Part shown: positions 57,494 to 64,000 of the stretch, piece after piece
Layout: each line of letters opens with the position of its first letter
How positions within the stretch are numbered: the stretch's first letter is position 1
Assembly: GCF_900115905.1 (NCBI RefSeq)
Contig: NZ_FOYD01000001.1
Span: 248,001-312,000 of the forward strand
From: Halopseudomonas formosensis
GTDB lineage: Bacteria > Pseudomonadota > Gammaproteobacteria > Pseudomonadales > Pseudomonadaceae
DNA: 64,000 nt
Direction: 5' to 3'
Program-made: the position numbers and the translations under genes
Notes under the pieces: model-generated
The model's database searches: none
Seen by the model: the letters and a program-made list of their open reading frames with translations, nothing else
Told to the model about the DNA's origin: nothing

Positions 57494-59035
57494 ATGGCGA
57501 CCAAGAACAAGAAACTCAGTCTCAAAGACAAGTACCAGTACCTGACCCGCGACATGGCCTGGGAGCCAAGCTATCAGAAGAAGGAAGATATTTTCCCCTA
57601 TGAGCGCTTCGAGGGCATCAAGATCACAGACTGGGACAAATGGGAAGACCCGTTCCGCCTGACCATGGACGCCTACTGGAAGTATCAGGCCGAGAAGGAG
57701 AAGAAGCTGTATGCGATCTTCGACGCCTTTGCTCAGAACAACGGCCACCAAAACATTTCCGATGCCCGTTACGTCAACGCGCTGAAGCTGTTCCTGACCG
57801 GGGTATCACCGTTGGAGTATGGTGCCTTCCAGGGCTACGCTAAGGTTGGCCGGCACTTCAGTGGCGCCGGCGCGCGAGTGGCGTGCCAGATGCAGTCGAT
57901 CGACGAACTGCGTCACGTGCAGACACAGATCCACGCCATGAGCCACTACAACAAGCACTTCAACGGCCTGCATGACTTTGCCCACATGCATGACCGGGTG
58001 TGGTTCCTGTCGGTGCCCAAGTCGTTCTTCGACGATGCCCGCTCGGCCGGTCCGTTCGAGTTCCTTACCGCGATCTCGTTCTCCTTCGAGTACGTACTGA
58101 CCAACCTGCTGTTTGTGCCGTTCATGTCTGGTGCCGCCTACAACGGCGACATGGCCACCGTGACCTTCGGTTTCTCAGCCCAGTCCGACGAGGCCCGGCA
58201 CATGACCCTGGGTCTGGAAGTGATCAAGTTCATGCTGGAACAACATGAAGACAACGTGCCGATCGTCCAGCGCTGGATCGACAAGTGGTTCTGGCGGGGT
58301 TACCGGCTGCTGAGCCTGGTCAGCATGATGATGGACTACATGCTGCCGAACAAGGTGATGTCCTGGAAGGACGCCTGGGAAGTCTATTACGAGCAGAACG
58401 GTGGTGCGCTGTTCAGGGATCTGGAGCGCTATGGCATCCGTCCGCCCAAGTACCAGGACGACGCCAATAAGGGTAAGCACCATATCAGCCACCAGCTGTG
58501 GTCGACCTTCTACCAGTACAGCCAGGCCACCAACTTCCACACCTGGATTCCCAGCGAGGCGGAAATGAACTGGTTGTCCGAGCAGTATCCGGACACTTTC
58601 GACAAGTACTACCGGCCGCGTTTCGAGCACTGGCAGAAACAGCAGGAAAAGGGCGAGCGGTTCTACAACAACACCTTGCCGCAACTGTGCCAGGTCTGCC
58701 AGGTACCGACTCTGTTTACCGAGCCGGATGACCCGACTCAGCTGAGCCATCGCAGCCTGGTGCACGACGGTGAGCGCTATCACTTCTGCTCAGATGGTTG
58801 CTGCGACATCTTCAAGCACGAGCCCGAGAAGTACATCCAGGCCTGGCTGCCGGTGCACCAGATCTACCAGGGCAACTGCGAAGGTGCGGATCTCGAGACC
58901 GTGGTCGCCAAGTACTACCACATCAATATCGGCCAGGACAATCTCGAGTACCTCGGCTCGCCCGATCACCGGCGCTGGCAGGCGATCAAGGGTAATAAGC
59001 CGCTGGGTGCCGATGACTCCAAGGATGCCGCCTGA
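57494..59035 (+). CDS. dmpN: Phenol hydroxylase alpha (diiron oxygenase) subunit DmpN
   Basis: Catalytic subunit that hydroxylates phenol to catechol with O2. All six carboxylate-bridged diiron ligands are present: E108, E138 and H141 (IDELRH) plus E199, E233 and H236 (SDEARH). The C-terminal region carries Cys-rich CQVCQVP and YHFCSDGCCDIFKHEPEKY (YHS-type zinc site). The 513-residue length is near that of CF600 DmpN. It is followed by dmpO after 65 nt. Confidence 0.97.
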   Translation: MATKNKKLSLKDKYQYLTRDMAWEPSYQKKEDIFPYERFEGIKITDWDKWEDPFRLTMDAYWKYQAEKEKKLYAIFDAFAQNNGHQNISDARYVNALKLFLTGVSPLEYGAFQGYAKVGRHFSGAGARVACQMQSIDELRHVQTQIHAMSHYNKHFNGLHDFAHMHDRVWFLSVPKSFFDDARSAGPFEFLTAISFSFEYVLTNLLFVPFMSGAAYNGDMATVTFGFSAQSDEARHMTLGLEVIKFMLEQHEDNVPIVQRWIDKWFWRGYRLLSLVSMMMDYMLPNKVMSWKDAWEVYYEQNGGALFRDLERYGIRPPKYQDDANKGKHHISHQLWSTFYQYSQATNFHTWIPSEAEMNWLSEQYPDTFDKYYRPRFEHWQKQQEKGERFYNNTLPQLCQVCQVPTLFTEPDDPTQLSHRSLVHDGERYHFCSDGCCDIFKHEPEKYIQAWLPVHQIYQGNCEGADLETVVAKYYHINIGQDNLEYLGSPDHRRWQAIKGNKPLGADDSKDAA

Positions 59036-59100
59036 AGCCACAACCTGAACTGCCGCCCCGGTCACCGGCCGGGGCCACTACAAGAACAAGGTGACACCCC

Positions 59101-59460
59101 ATGAGTGTAAAAGCCCTTTATCCCTACAGTGCCGAACCCAAGGACCTGCAGGCCAACTTCAACGGCATGCAACTGGTCTATGTCTACTGGCGCAAACACC
59201 TGATGTTTTGCTCGCCGTTCGCCTTTCTGGCGGCGCCGGACATGCCTCTGGGTGACTTCTTTGAGCAGGTCCTGCGTCCGGCCATTGCCGCGCACCCGGA
59301 CAGCGCCGGTCTGGATTTCAGCCGCGTCGAGTGGCAACTGGATGACCAGCCGTTTACCCCGGATCTGGCGGCCAGCCTCAAGGACAGCGGCATTGGCCAC
59401 AAGAGCATGCTGACTTTGACTACCCCGGGCTTGGATGGCATCGGCGGCAGCGCAACCTGA
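59101..59460 (+). CDS. dmpO: Phenol hydroxylase gamma subunit DmpO
   Basis: Third subunit of the oxygenase. The 119-residue protein matches the family: VKALYPYSAEPKDLQANFNGMQLVYVYWRKHLMFCSPFAFL and HKSMLTLTTPGLDGIGG. It lies between dmpN and dmpP, 10 nt before the latter. Confidence 0.94.
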   Translation: MSVKALYPYSAEPKDLQANFNGMQLVYVYWRKHLMFCSPFAFLAAPDMPLGDFFEQVLRPAIAAHPDSAGLDFSRVEWQLDDQPFTPDLAASLKDSGIGHKSMLTLTTPGLDGIGGSAT

Positions 59461-59470
59461 GGGTATTGTC

Positions 59471-60532
59471 ATGAGCTACACAGTCACCATCGAGCCCACC
59501 GGCGAGCAGATTGAAGTCGATGACGGCCAGACTATTCTTCAGGCTGCCCTGCGTCAGGGGGTCTGGCTACCGTTTGCCTGTGGCCACGGTACCTGCGCCA
59601 CCTGCAAGGTCCAGGTGCTGGACGGCGATGTGGATATCGGCGAAGCCTCTCCGTTCGCGCTGATGGATGTTGAGCGTGACGAAGGCAAGGTGCTGGCCTG
59701 CTGCGCCACGGTGCAGAGCGATGTGACCATCGAGGCCGACATCGACGTTGATGAGGATTTCGAGGGCTATCCAGTCGAGGACTACCAGGCCACGGTCAGC
59801 GAACTGGTCGAGCTGTCGCCGACCATTCTCGGTGTCCGCCTGACGCTGGACCGGCCCATGACCTTCCAGGCCGGGCAGTACATCAACCTGGAGCTGCCGG
59901 GCATCGAGGGTAGCCGGGCGTTCTCGCTGGCCAACCCGCCGAGCCGGCCCGACGAGGTCGAGCTGCATGTGCGCCTGGTCGAAGGCGGTGCCGCTACCAC
60001 GTATATCCATCAGCAGCTCAAGGTTGGTGACAGCCTCAAGCTGTCCGGCCCCTATGGCATGTTCTTCGTGCGTGGCTCGCAGCCCGGCGATCTGATTTTT
60101 ATCGCTGGCGGTTCCGGGTTGTCCAGTCCGCAATCGATGATCCTCGATCTGCTGGCGCAGGGCGATACGCGTCAGATTACCCTGTTTCAGGGCGCGCGCA
60201 ATCGGGCTGAGCTGTACAACCGCGAGCTGTTTGAGCGCCTGGCTGCTGAGCATGCCAACTTCACCTATGTCCCAGCACTCAGCCAGGCCGCCGAAGACAG
60301 CGACTGGCACGGTTTCCGCGGCTATGTACATGACGCTGCCAAGGCTCATTTCGATGGCCGTTTTGCCGGCCACAAGGCGTATCTGTGCGGGCCGCCGCCG
60401 ATGATCGATGCCGCCATCACCGTCCTGATGCAGGGCCGGCTGTTTGAGCGCGACATTTTCATGGAGCGCTTCTACACCGCCGCCGATGGCACCGGAGAGA
60501 TCCAGCGCTCGGCTCTGTTCAAACGCATCTGA
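59471..60532 (+). CDS. dmpP: Phenol hydroxylase NADH reductase DmpP
   Basis: Delivers electrons from NADH to the diiron centre. The 353-residue protein has an N-terminal plant-type [2Fe-2S] ferredoxin domain with ligands C37, C42, C45 and C77 (CGHGTCATC...), an FAD domain (RAFSLANPP, about 149-157) and an NAD domain (GGSGLSSPQSMI; CGPPPMID). Its length is the same as CF600 DmpP. The 112-nt gap to dmpQ holds two inverted repeats. Confidence 0.96.
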   Translation: MSYTVTIEPTGEQIEVDDGQTILQAALRQGVWLPFACGHGTCATCKVQVLDGDVDIGEASPFALMDVERDEGKVLACCATVQSDVTIEADIDVDEDFEGYPVEDYQATVSELVELSPTILGVRLTLDRPMTFQAGQYINLELPGIEGSRAFSLANPPSRPDEVELHVRLVEGGAATTYIHQQLKVGDSLKLSGPYGMFFVRGSQPGDLIFIAGGSGLSSPQSMILDLLAQGDTRQITLFQGARNRAELYNRELFERLAAEHANFTYVPALSQAAEDSDWHGFRGYVHDAAKAHFDGRFAGHKAYLCGPPPMIDAAITVLMQGRLFERDIFMERFYTAADGTGEIQRSALFKRI

Positions 60533-60550
60533 AAACAAAGCTGCGCGGGA

Positions 60551-60566
60551 GCGCAAGCGCTTGCGC
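60551..60566. repeat. Perfect 16-bp palindrome in the dmpP-dmpQ gap
   Basis: GCGCAAGCGCTTGCGC is fully self-complementary. The flanks GCTGCGC (60540-60546) and GCGCAGC (60563-60569) allow an alternative longer stem. No T-run follows. Confidence 0.7.
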
Positions 60567-60582
60567 AGCCGCGATAACCGCC

Positions 60583-60612
60583 GGCACGCCAGCTTTCGCA
60601 GACTGGCGTGCC
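60583..60612. repeat. 10-bp stem inverted repeat in the dmpP-dmpQ gap
   Basis: GGCACGCCAG (60583-60592) pairs perfectly with CTGGCGTGCC (60603-60612) across a 10-nt loop. Together with the palindrome at 60551 it could form an mRNA processing or attenuation structure that sets relative output of the hydroxylase and the meta-cleavage genes. Confidence 0.7.
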
Positions 60613-60644
60613 AACCATACGAACGGCAGTCGAGAACAACAACC

Positions 60645-60962
60645 ATGACTGACACATTCGAAATGATCGAGCTGGTCAAGGGTCTGCACTTCAGTTGCTC
60701 ACGTGAGCAGTCCCTGCTCAAGGCCATGGAACTGGCCGGCAAGCGCTGCATCCCGGTCGGCTGTCGCGGCGGTGGTTGCGGCCTGTGCAAGGTGCAGGTG
60801 GTCAGCGGTGAGTTCAGTTGCGGCCCGATGAGCAAAAAACATGTTGATGAGCAGTCCCGCCGCCGTGGTCAGGTGCTGGCCTGCCGGGTCTACCCGTTGA
60901 CCGATTTGACCTTTGAATATCGGCCGGCCGCCGAGCTGGCCAGCACCCAACAACAAGTCTAA
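60645..60962 (+). CDS. dmpQ: Plant-type [2Fe-2S] ferredoxin DmpQ (XylT-like)
   Basis: Small ferredoxin that reactivates oxidised catechol 2,3-dioxygenase by reducing its iron. The 105-residue protein has cluster ligands C40, C45, C48 and C80 in VGCRGGGCGLCKVQVV and VLACRVYP. It starts at ATG 60645; the upstream extension reads through the hairpins. It lies 12 nt before dmpB, whose product it maintains. Confidence 0.93.
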   Translation: MTDTFEMIELVKGLHFSCSREQSLLKAMELAGKRCIPVGCRGGGCGLCKVQVVSGEFSCGPMSKKHVDEQSRRRGQVLACRVYPLTDLTFEYRPAAELASTQQQV

Positions 60963-60974
60963 TGAGGTGATGTC

Positions 60975-61898
60975 ATGAAAAAAGGCGTTATGCGTCCCGG
61001 CCACGTACAGCTCCGGGTGTTGGATATCGATGCAGCGGTCCGCCATTACGCGGATCTGATGGGGCTGATCGAGATGGACCGCGACGACCGGGGCCGGGTC
61101 TACCTCAAGGCCTGGACCGAAGTCGACAAGTTCTCCGTGGTACTCAGTCCCGATGATGAGCCGGGCATGGATTTCATGGGCTTCAAGGTCGTCGACGATG
61201 CCACCCTCACCCAATTGGGCAAAGACTTGCAGGCCTGGGGTTGTGCGGTGGAAGACATTCCGGCTGAAGAGCTCAAGGGCTGCGGCCGCCGCCTGCGCTT
61301 CCAGGCCCCGAGCGGGCACTTCTTCGAGTTGTATGCAGACAAGGAATACACCGGAAAGTGGGGCGTCTCCAACGTCAATCCGGAAGCCTGGCCGCGCGAT
61401 CTGGGTGGCATGCGGGCGGTACGTTTCGACCATTGTCTGCTGTACGGCGATGAACTGGCGGCCACCTATGACCTGTTCGTCAATGTACTGGGCTTTCATT
61501 TGGCCGAGCAGGTTCTGGACGACAACGGTGACCGCATTGCCCAGTTCCTTACCGTGTCGATGAAAGCGCACGACATCGCTTTCATCAAGCATCCGGAGAA
61601 GGGCAAGTTCCACCATGCCTCCTTTTATCTGGATAGCTGGGAGCAGGTCCTGCGTGCCGCTGACCTGATCTCGATGACCGATACTTCGATTGATATCGGC
61701 CCGACCCGCCATGGCCTGACCCACGGGCAGACCATCTATTTCTTTGATCCCTCCGGCAACCGTAATGAGGTCTTCTGCGGTGGTGACTACTACTACCCCG
61801 ACCATAAGCCGGTGACCTGGATGGCCAAAGATCTCGGCAAGGCGATTTTCTACCACGACCGTCAGCTCAACGAGCGTTTCCTCAGCGTGCTGACCTGA
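60975..61898 (+). CDS. dmpB: Catechol 2,3-dioxygenase DmpB
   Basis: Extradiol ring cleavage of catechol to 2-hydroxymuconic semialdehyde; Fe(II)-dependent vicinal oxygen chelate fold with two repeated modules. The 307-residue length and ligand positions H153, H214 and E265 equal those of classical XylE/DmpB. The second-module signature [15 protein letters not shown] is intact. The AGGTGATGTC context gives the GAGG-type ribosome site before ATG 60975. Confidence 0.97.
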   Translation: MKKGVMRPGHVQLRVLDIDAAVRHYADLMGLIEMDRDDRGRVYLKAWTEVDKFSVVLSPDDEPGMDFMGFKVVDDATLTQLGKDLQAWGCAVEDIPAEELKGCGRRLRFQAPSGHFFELYADKEYTGKWGVSNVNPEAWPRDLGGMRAVRFDHCLLYGDELAATYDLFVNVLGFHLAEQVLDDNGDRIAQFLTVSMKAHDIAFIKHPEKGKFHHASFYLDSWEQVLRAADLISMTDTSIDIGPTRHGLTHGQTIYFFDPSGNRNEVFCGGDYYYPDHKPVTWMAKDLGKAIFYHDRQLNERFLSVLT

Positions 61899-61929
61899 TA
61901 CACCCCTGTTCGACGAGACTTGCGTAGCC

Positions 61930-63390
61930 ATGAAAGAGATCAAGCATTACATCAACGGTGAATACGTCGGTTCGGCCAATGGCCGGCTGTTCGACAACGT
62001 CAACCCGGCCAACGGCAAGGTCATCAGCCGGGTGCACGAAGCTGGCCGTGAAGAGGTCGACGCTGCCGTCAAGGCTGCGCGTGACGCGCTCAAGGGCCCG
62101 TGGGGGCGGATGACGGTGGAGCAACGCACGGCAATCCTGCACAAGGTGGCTGACGGCATCAACGCCCGTTTTGACGAGTTCCTCGAGGCCGAATGTCAGG
62201 ACACTGGCAAGCCCAAATCGCTGGCCAGCCACATCGACATTCCGCGTGGTGCGGCCAACTTCAAGGTGTTTGCCGACCTGGTCAAGAATATCGCCGCTGA
62301 GGCCTTCGAAATGGCCACTCCCGATGGCACCGGGGCCCTCAACTATGCGGTACGCCGGCCCAAGGGCGTGATCGGGGTGATCTGCCCGTGGAACCTGCCG
62401 TTGCTGCTGATGACCTGGAAGGTCGGCCCGGCGCTGGCCTGCGGCAACACTGTGGTGGTCAAGCCGTCGGAGGAAACCCCGACCACCACTGCGCTGCTGG
62501 GCGAGGTGATGAAGCAGGCCGGCGTGCCTGATGGGGTCTATAACGTGGTGCATGGCTTCGGCGGCAACTCGGCCGGCGCTTTCCTGACTGAACACCCGGA
62601 TGTTGATGCCTATACCTTTACCGGCGAGACCGGCACTGGCGAAACCATTATGAAGGCCGCCGCCAACGGCGTGCGTCAGGTATCGCTGGAGTTGGGTGGC
62701 AAGAACGCTGGCATCGTGTTCGCCGACTGCGATATGGACAAGGCCATCGAGGGCACCCTGCGTTCGGCGTTCGCCAACTGCGGTCAGGTGTGCCTGGGCA
62801 CCGAGCGGGTGTACGTGCAGCGGCCGATCTTTGACGAGTTCGTCGCCCGCCTCAAGGCCGGCGCTGAAGAGTTGGTGATCGGCCCGCCGGACGATGAGCG
62901 CAGCAACTTCGGCCCGCTGATCAGTCTCAAGCACCGCGAGAAAGTGTTGTCCTACTACCAGAAGGCGGTCGACGACGGCGCTAACGTGATCACTGGTGGT
63001 GGCGTGCCGGACATGCCAGCCGAACTGGCGCATGGCGCCTGGGTACAGCCGACTATCTGGACCGGTCTGCAGGACGACTCGGCGGTGGTGACCGAAGAGA
63101 TCTTCGGCCCCTGCTGCCATATCCGCCCGTTCGATACCGAGGAAGAGGCCATCGAGCTGGCCAACAGTCTGCCCTACGGCCTGGCTTCGGCGCTCTGGAC
63201 CGAGAACGTGACCCGCGCCCATCGCGTTGCAGGGCAACTTGAAGCCGGCATCGTTTGGGTCAACAGCTGGTTCCTGCGTGACCTGCGTACCGCCTTCGGT
63301 GGCAGCAAGCAGTCAGGTATCGGTCGTGAAGGCGGTGTGCACTCGCTGGAGTTCTACACCGAACTGAAAAACATCTGCGTGAAGCTGTGA
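61930..63390 (+). CDS. dmpC: 2-hydroxymuconic semialdehyde dehydrogenase DmpC
   Basis: NAD-dependent oxidation of the ring-cleavage product to 4-oxalocrotonate (dehydrogenase branch of meta cleavage). The 486-residue ALDH-family protein has the catalytic Cys288 (NCGQVCLG), general base Glu254 (SLELGGKNA), and the NAD-binding TFTGETGTGE block. The gap to dmpB is 31 nt and to dmpD 7 nt. Confidence 0.95.
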   Translation: MKEIKHYINGEYVGSANGRLFDNVNPANGKVISRVHEAGREEVDAAVKAARDALKGPWGRMTVEQRTAILHKVADGINARFDEFLEAECQDTGKPKSLASHIDIPRGAANFKVFADLVKNIAAEAFEMATPDGTGALNYAVRRPKGVIGVICPWNLPLLLMTWKVGPALACGNTVVVKPSEETPTTTALLGEVMKQAGVPDGVYNVVHGFGGNSAGAFLTEHPDVDAYTFTGETGTGETIMKAAANGVRQVSLELGGKNAGIVFADCDMDKAIEGTLRSAFANCGQVCLGTERVYVQRPIFDEFVARLKAGAEELVIGPPDDERSNFGPLISLKHREKVLSYYQKAVDDGANVITGGGVPDMPAELAHGAWVQPTIWTGLQDDSAVVTEEIFGPCCHIRPFDTEEEAIELANSLPYGLASALWTENVTRAHRVAGQLEAGIVWVNSWFLRDLRTAFGGSKQSGIGREGGVHSLEFYTELKNICVKL

Positions 63391-63397
63391 GGCGCCC

Positions 63398-64000
63398 ATG
63401 ACCGTACCTGTCAACAGCCCGGAAGTCGGTCGCAGCATCACTGCTGCCGGCTTCCAGACCAACCTGCACGACAGCGGCACAGGTTTTCCGCTGATGCTGA
63501 TTCACGGCTCTGGCCCCGGCGTCACTGCCTGGGCCAACTGGCGTCTGATCATGCCGACCCTGGCAGAGTCGCGCCGTGTCATTGCCCCCGACATGCTCGG
63601 CTTCGGCTACAGCGAACGCCCGGAGCAGCCTGACTACCGTCGCGATGTCTGGGTCGAGCACGCCATCGGTGTACTCGATACCCTGGGCATCGAACAGGCC
63701 GATCTGGTCGGCAACTCCTTCGGCGGCGGCATCGCCCTGGCGTTGGCGATCAAGTACCCCGAGCGTGTGCGTCGGCTGGTACTGATGGGCAGCGTTGGGG
63801 TCAGCTTCCCGATTACTCCCGGCCTGGATGAGGTCTGGGGCTATGAGCCGTCGTTCGAGACCATGCGCCGGCTGATGGATACCTTCGCCTACGACCGCAG
63901 TCTGGTCACCGACGAACTGGCCGAGTTGCGCTACCAGGCCAGCATTCGCCCGGGCTTCCAGGAGTCCTTCGCGCAGATGTTTCCGCCCCCGCGCCAGCGC
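63398..64000 (+). CDS. dmpD: 2-hydroxymuconic semialdehyde hydrolase DmpD, 5' part
   Basis: Alpha/beta-hydrolase of the hydrolytic branch, used mainly for methylated catechol products. From ATG 63398 the frame stays open for 201 codons to the window edge. LIHGSGPGVTAWANWR gives the oxyanion hole, and the nucleophile elbow GNSFGG has Ser107. The Asp and His of the triad lie beyond the window. It starts 7 nt after dmpC, so the operon continues beyond 64000, presumably with dmpEFGHI. Confidence 0.93.
   Translation, partial: MTVPVNSPEVGRSITAAGFQTNLHDSGTGFPLMLIHGSGPGVTAWANWRLIMPTLAESRRVIAPDMLGFGYSERPEQPDYRRDVWVEHAIGVLDTLGIEQADLVGNSFGGGIALALAIKYPERVRRLVLMGSVGVSFPITPGLDEVWGYEPSFETMRRLMDTFAYDRSLVTDELAELRYQASIRPGFQESFAQMFPPPRQR

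Overview
The window is about 63% GC by eye and reads like a chromosome segment of a Pseudomonas-type gammaproteobacterium (Pseudomonas, Stutzerimonas or Halopseudomonas). The evidence is the gene order tsaB - DUF72 - rsmJ, then tcdA - dapD - arsC-like - dapC - glnD - map // rpsB - tsf - pyrH - frr - uppS - cdsA - dxr - rseP - bamA - skp - lpxD - fabZ - lpxA - lpxB - rnhB. This matches the Pseudomonas core order, and protein lengths such as Adk 215, DapD 344 and GlnD about 900 residues fit. No tRNA, rRNA, insertion sequence or CRISPR array was seen.

Bases 1-13,000 hold the mazG 3' end, adk, tsaB, a small unknown protein, a DUF72 protein, rsmJ, a PF10118 metal-hydrolase-like protein, plsB on the minus strand, a four-gene Gld-type ABC export/gliding-like operon with a DUF4340 protein, and a cold-shock gene coupled to a 98-residue unknown. 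Bases 13,000-18,000 are minus strand: a small unknown, rlmA, dapE, a YgaP-like membrane protein, two DUF4398 lipoproteins (one with an OmpA domain) and an rlmF gene broken by a frameshift. Bases 18,200-25,200 carry tcdA and the lysine/diaminopimelate genes dapD and dapC with glnD and map. Bases 25,500-40,045 are the large plus-strand translation, isoprenoid and envelope biogenesis cluster.

After rnhB the core order stops and an accessory region begins (40,046 to at least 64,000). It opens with an orphan type VI secretion module: vgrG, a pore-forming-type toxin that seems to lack its N-terminus, and a membrane protein that may be its immunity partner. The vgrG 3' end runs out of frame into the toxin gene, which suggests an internal deletion. 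Next comes a minus-strand block: a PAS-type chemoreceptor, then DUF1329, DUF1302, an RND/MMPL transporter and a Ycf48-like lipoprotein. Then comes dmpR, the sigma-54-dependent phenol regulator. Divergent from it is the phenol hydroxylase and meta-cleavage operon dmpKLMNOPQBCD, which runs off the window inside dmpD. It converts phenol to catechol, then 2-hydroxymuconic semialdehyde, then downstream acids.

The main observation is regulatory. The dmpK upstream region has a textbook DmpR promoter: a -24/-12 element and UAS palindromes. A nearly identical -24/-12 element, plus a perfect DmpR-type UAS, lies on the minus strand on the other side of dmpR and drives the Ycf48/RND/DUF1302/DUF1329 operon. 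One phenol sensor therefore probably controls two flanking operons: catabolism on the right, and a four-gene envelope transport/efflux system for hydrophobic compounds on the left. The adjacent chemoreceptor may belong functionally to the same phenol-use island, though no shared promoter was found for it.
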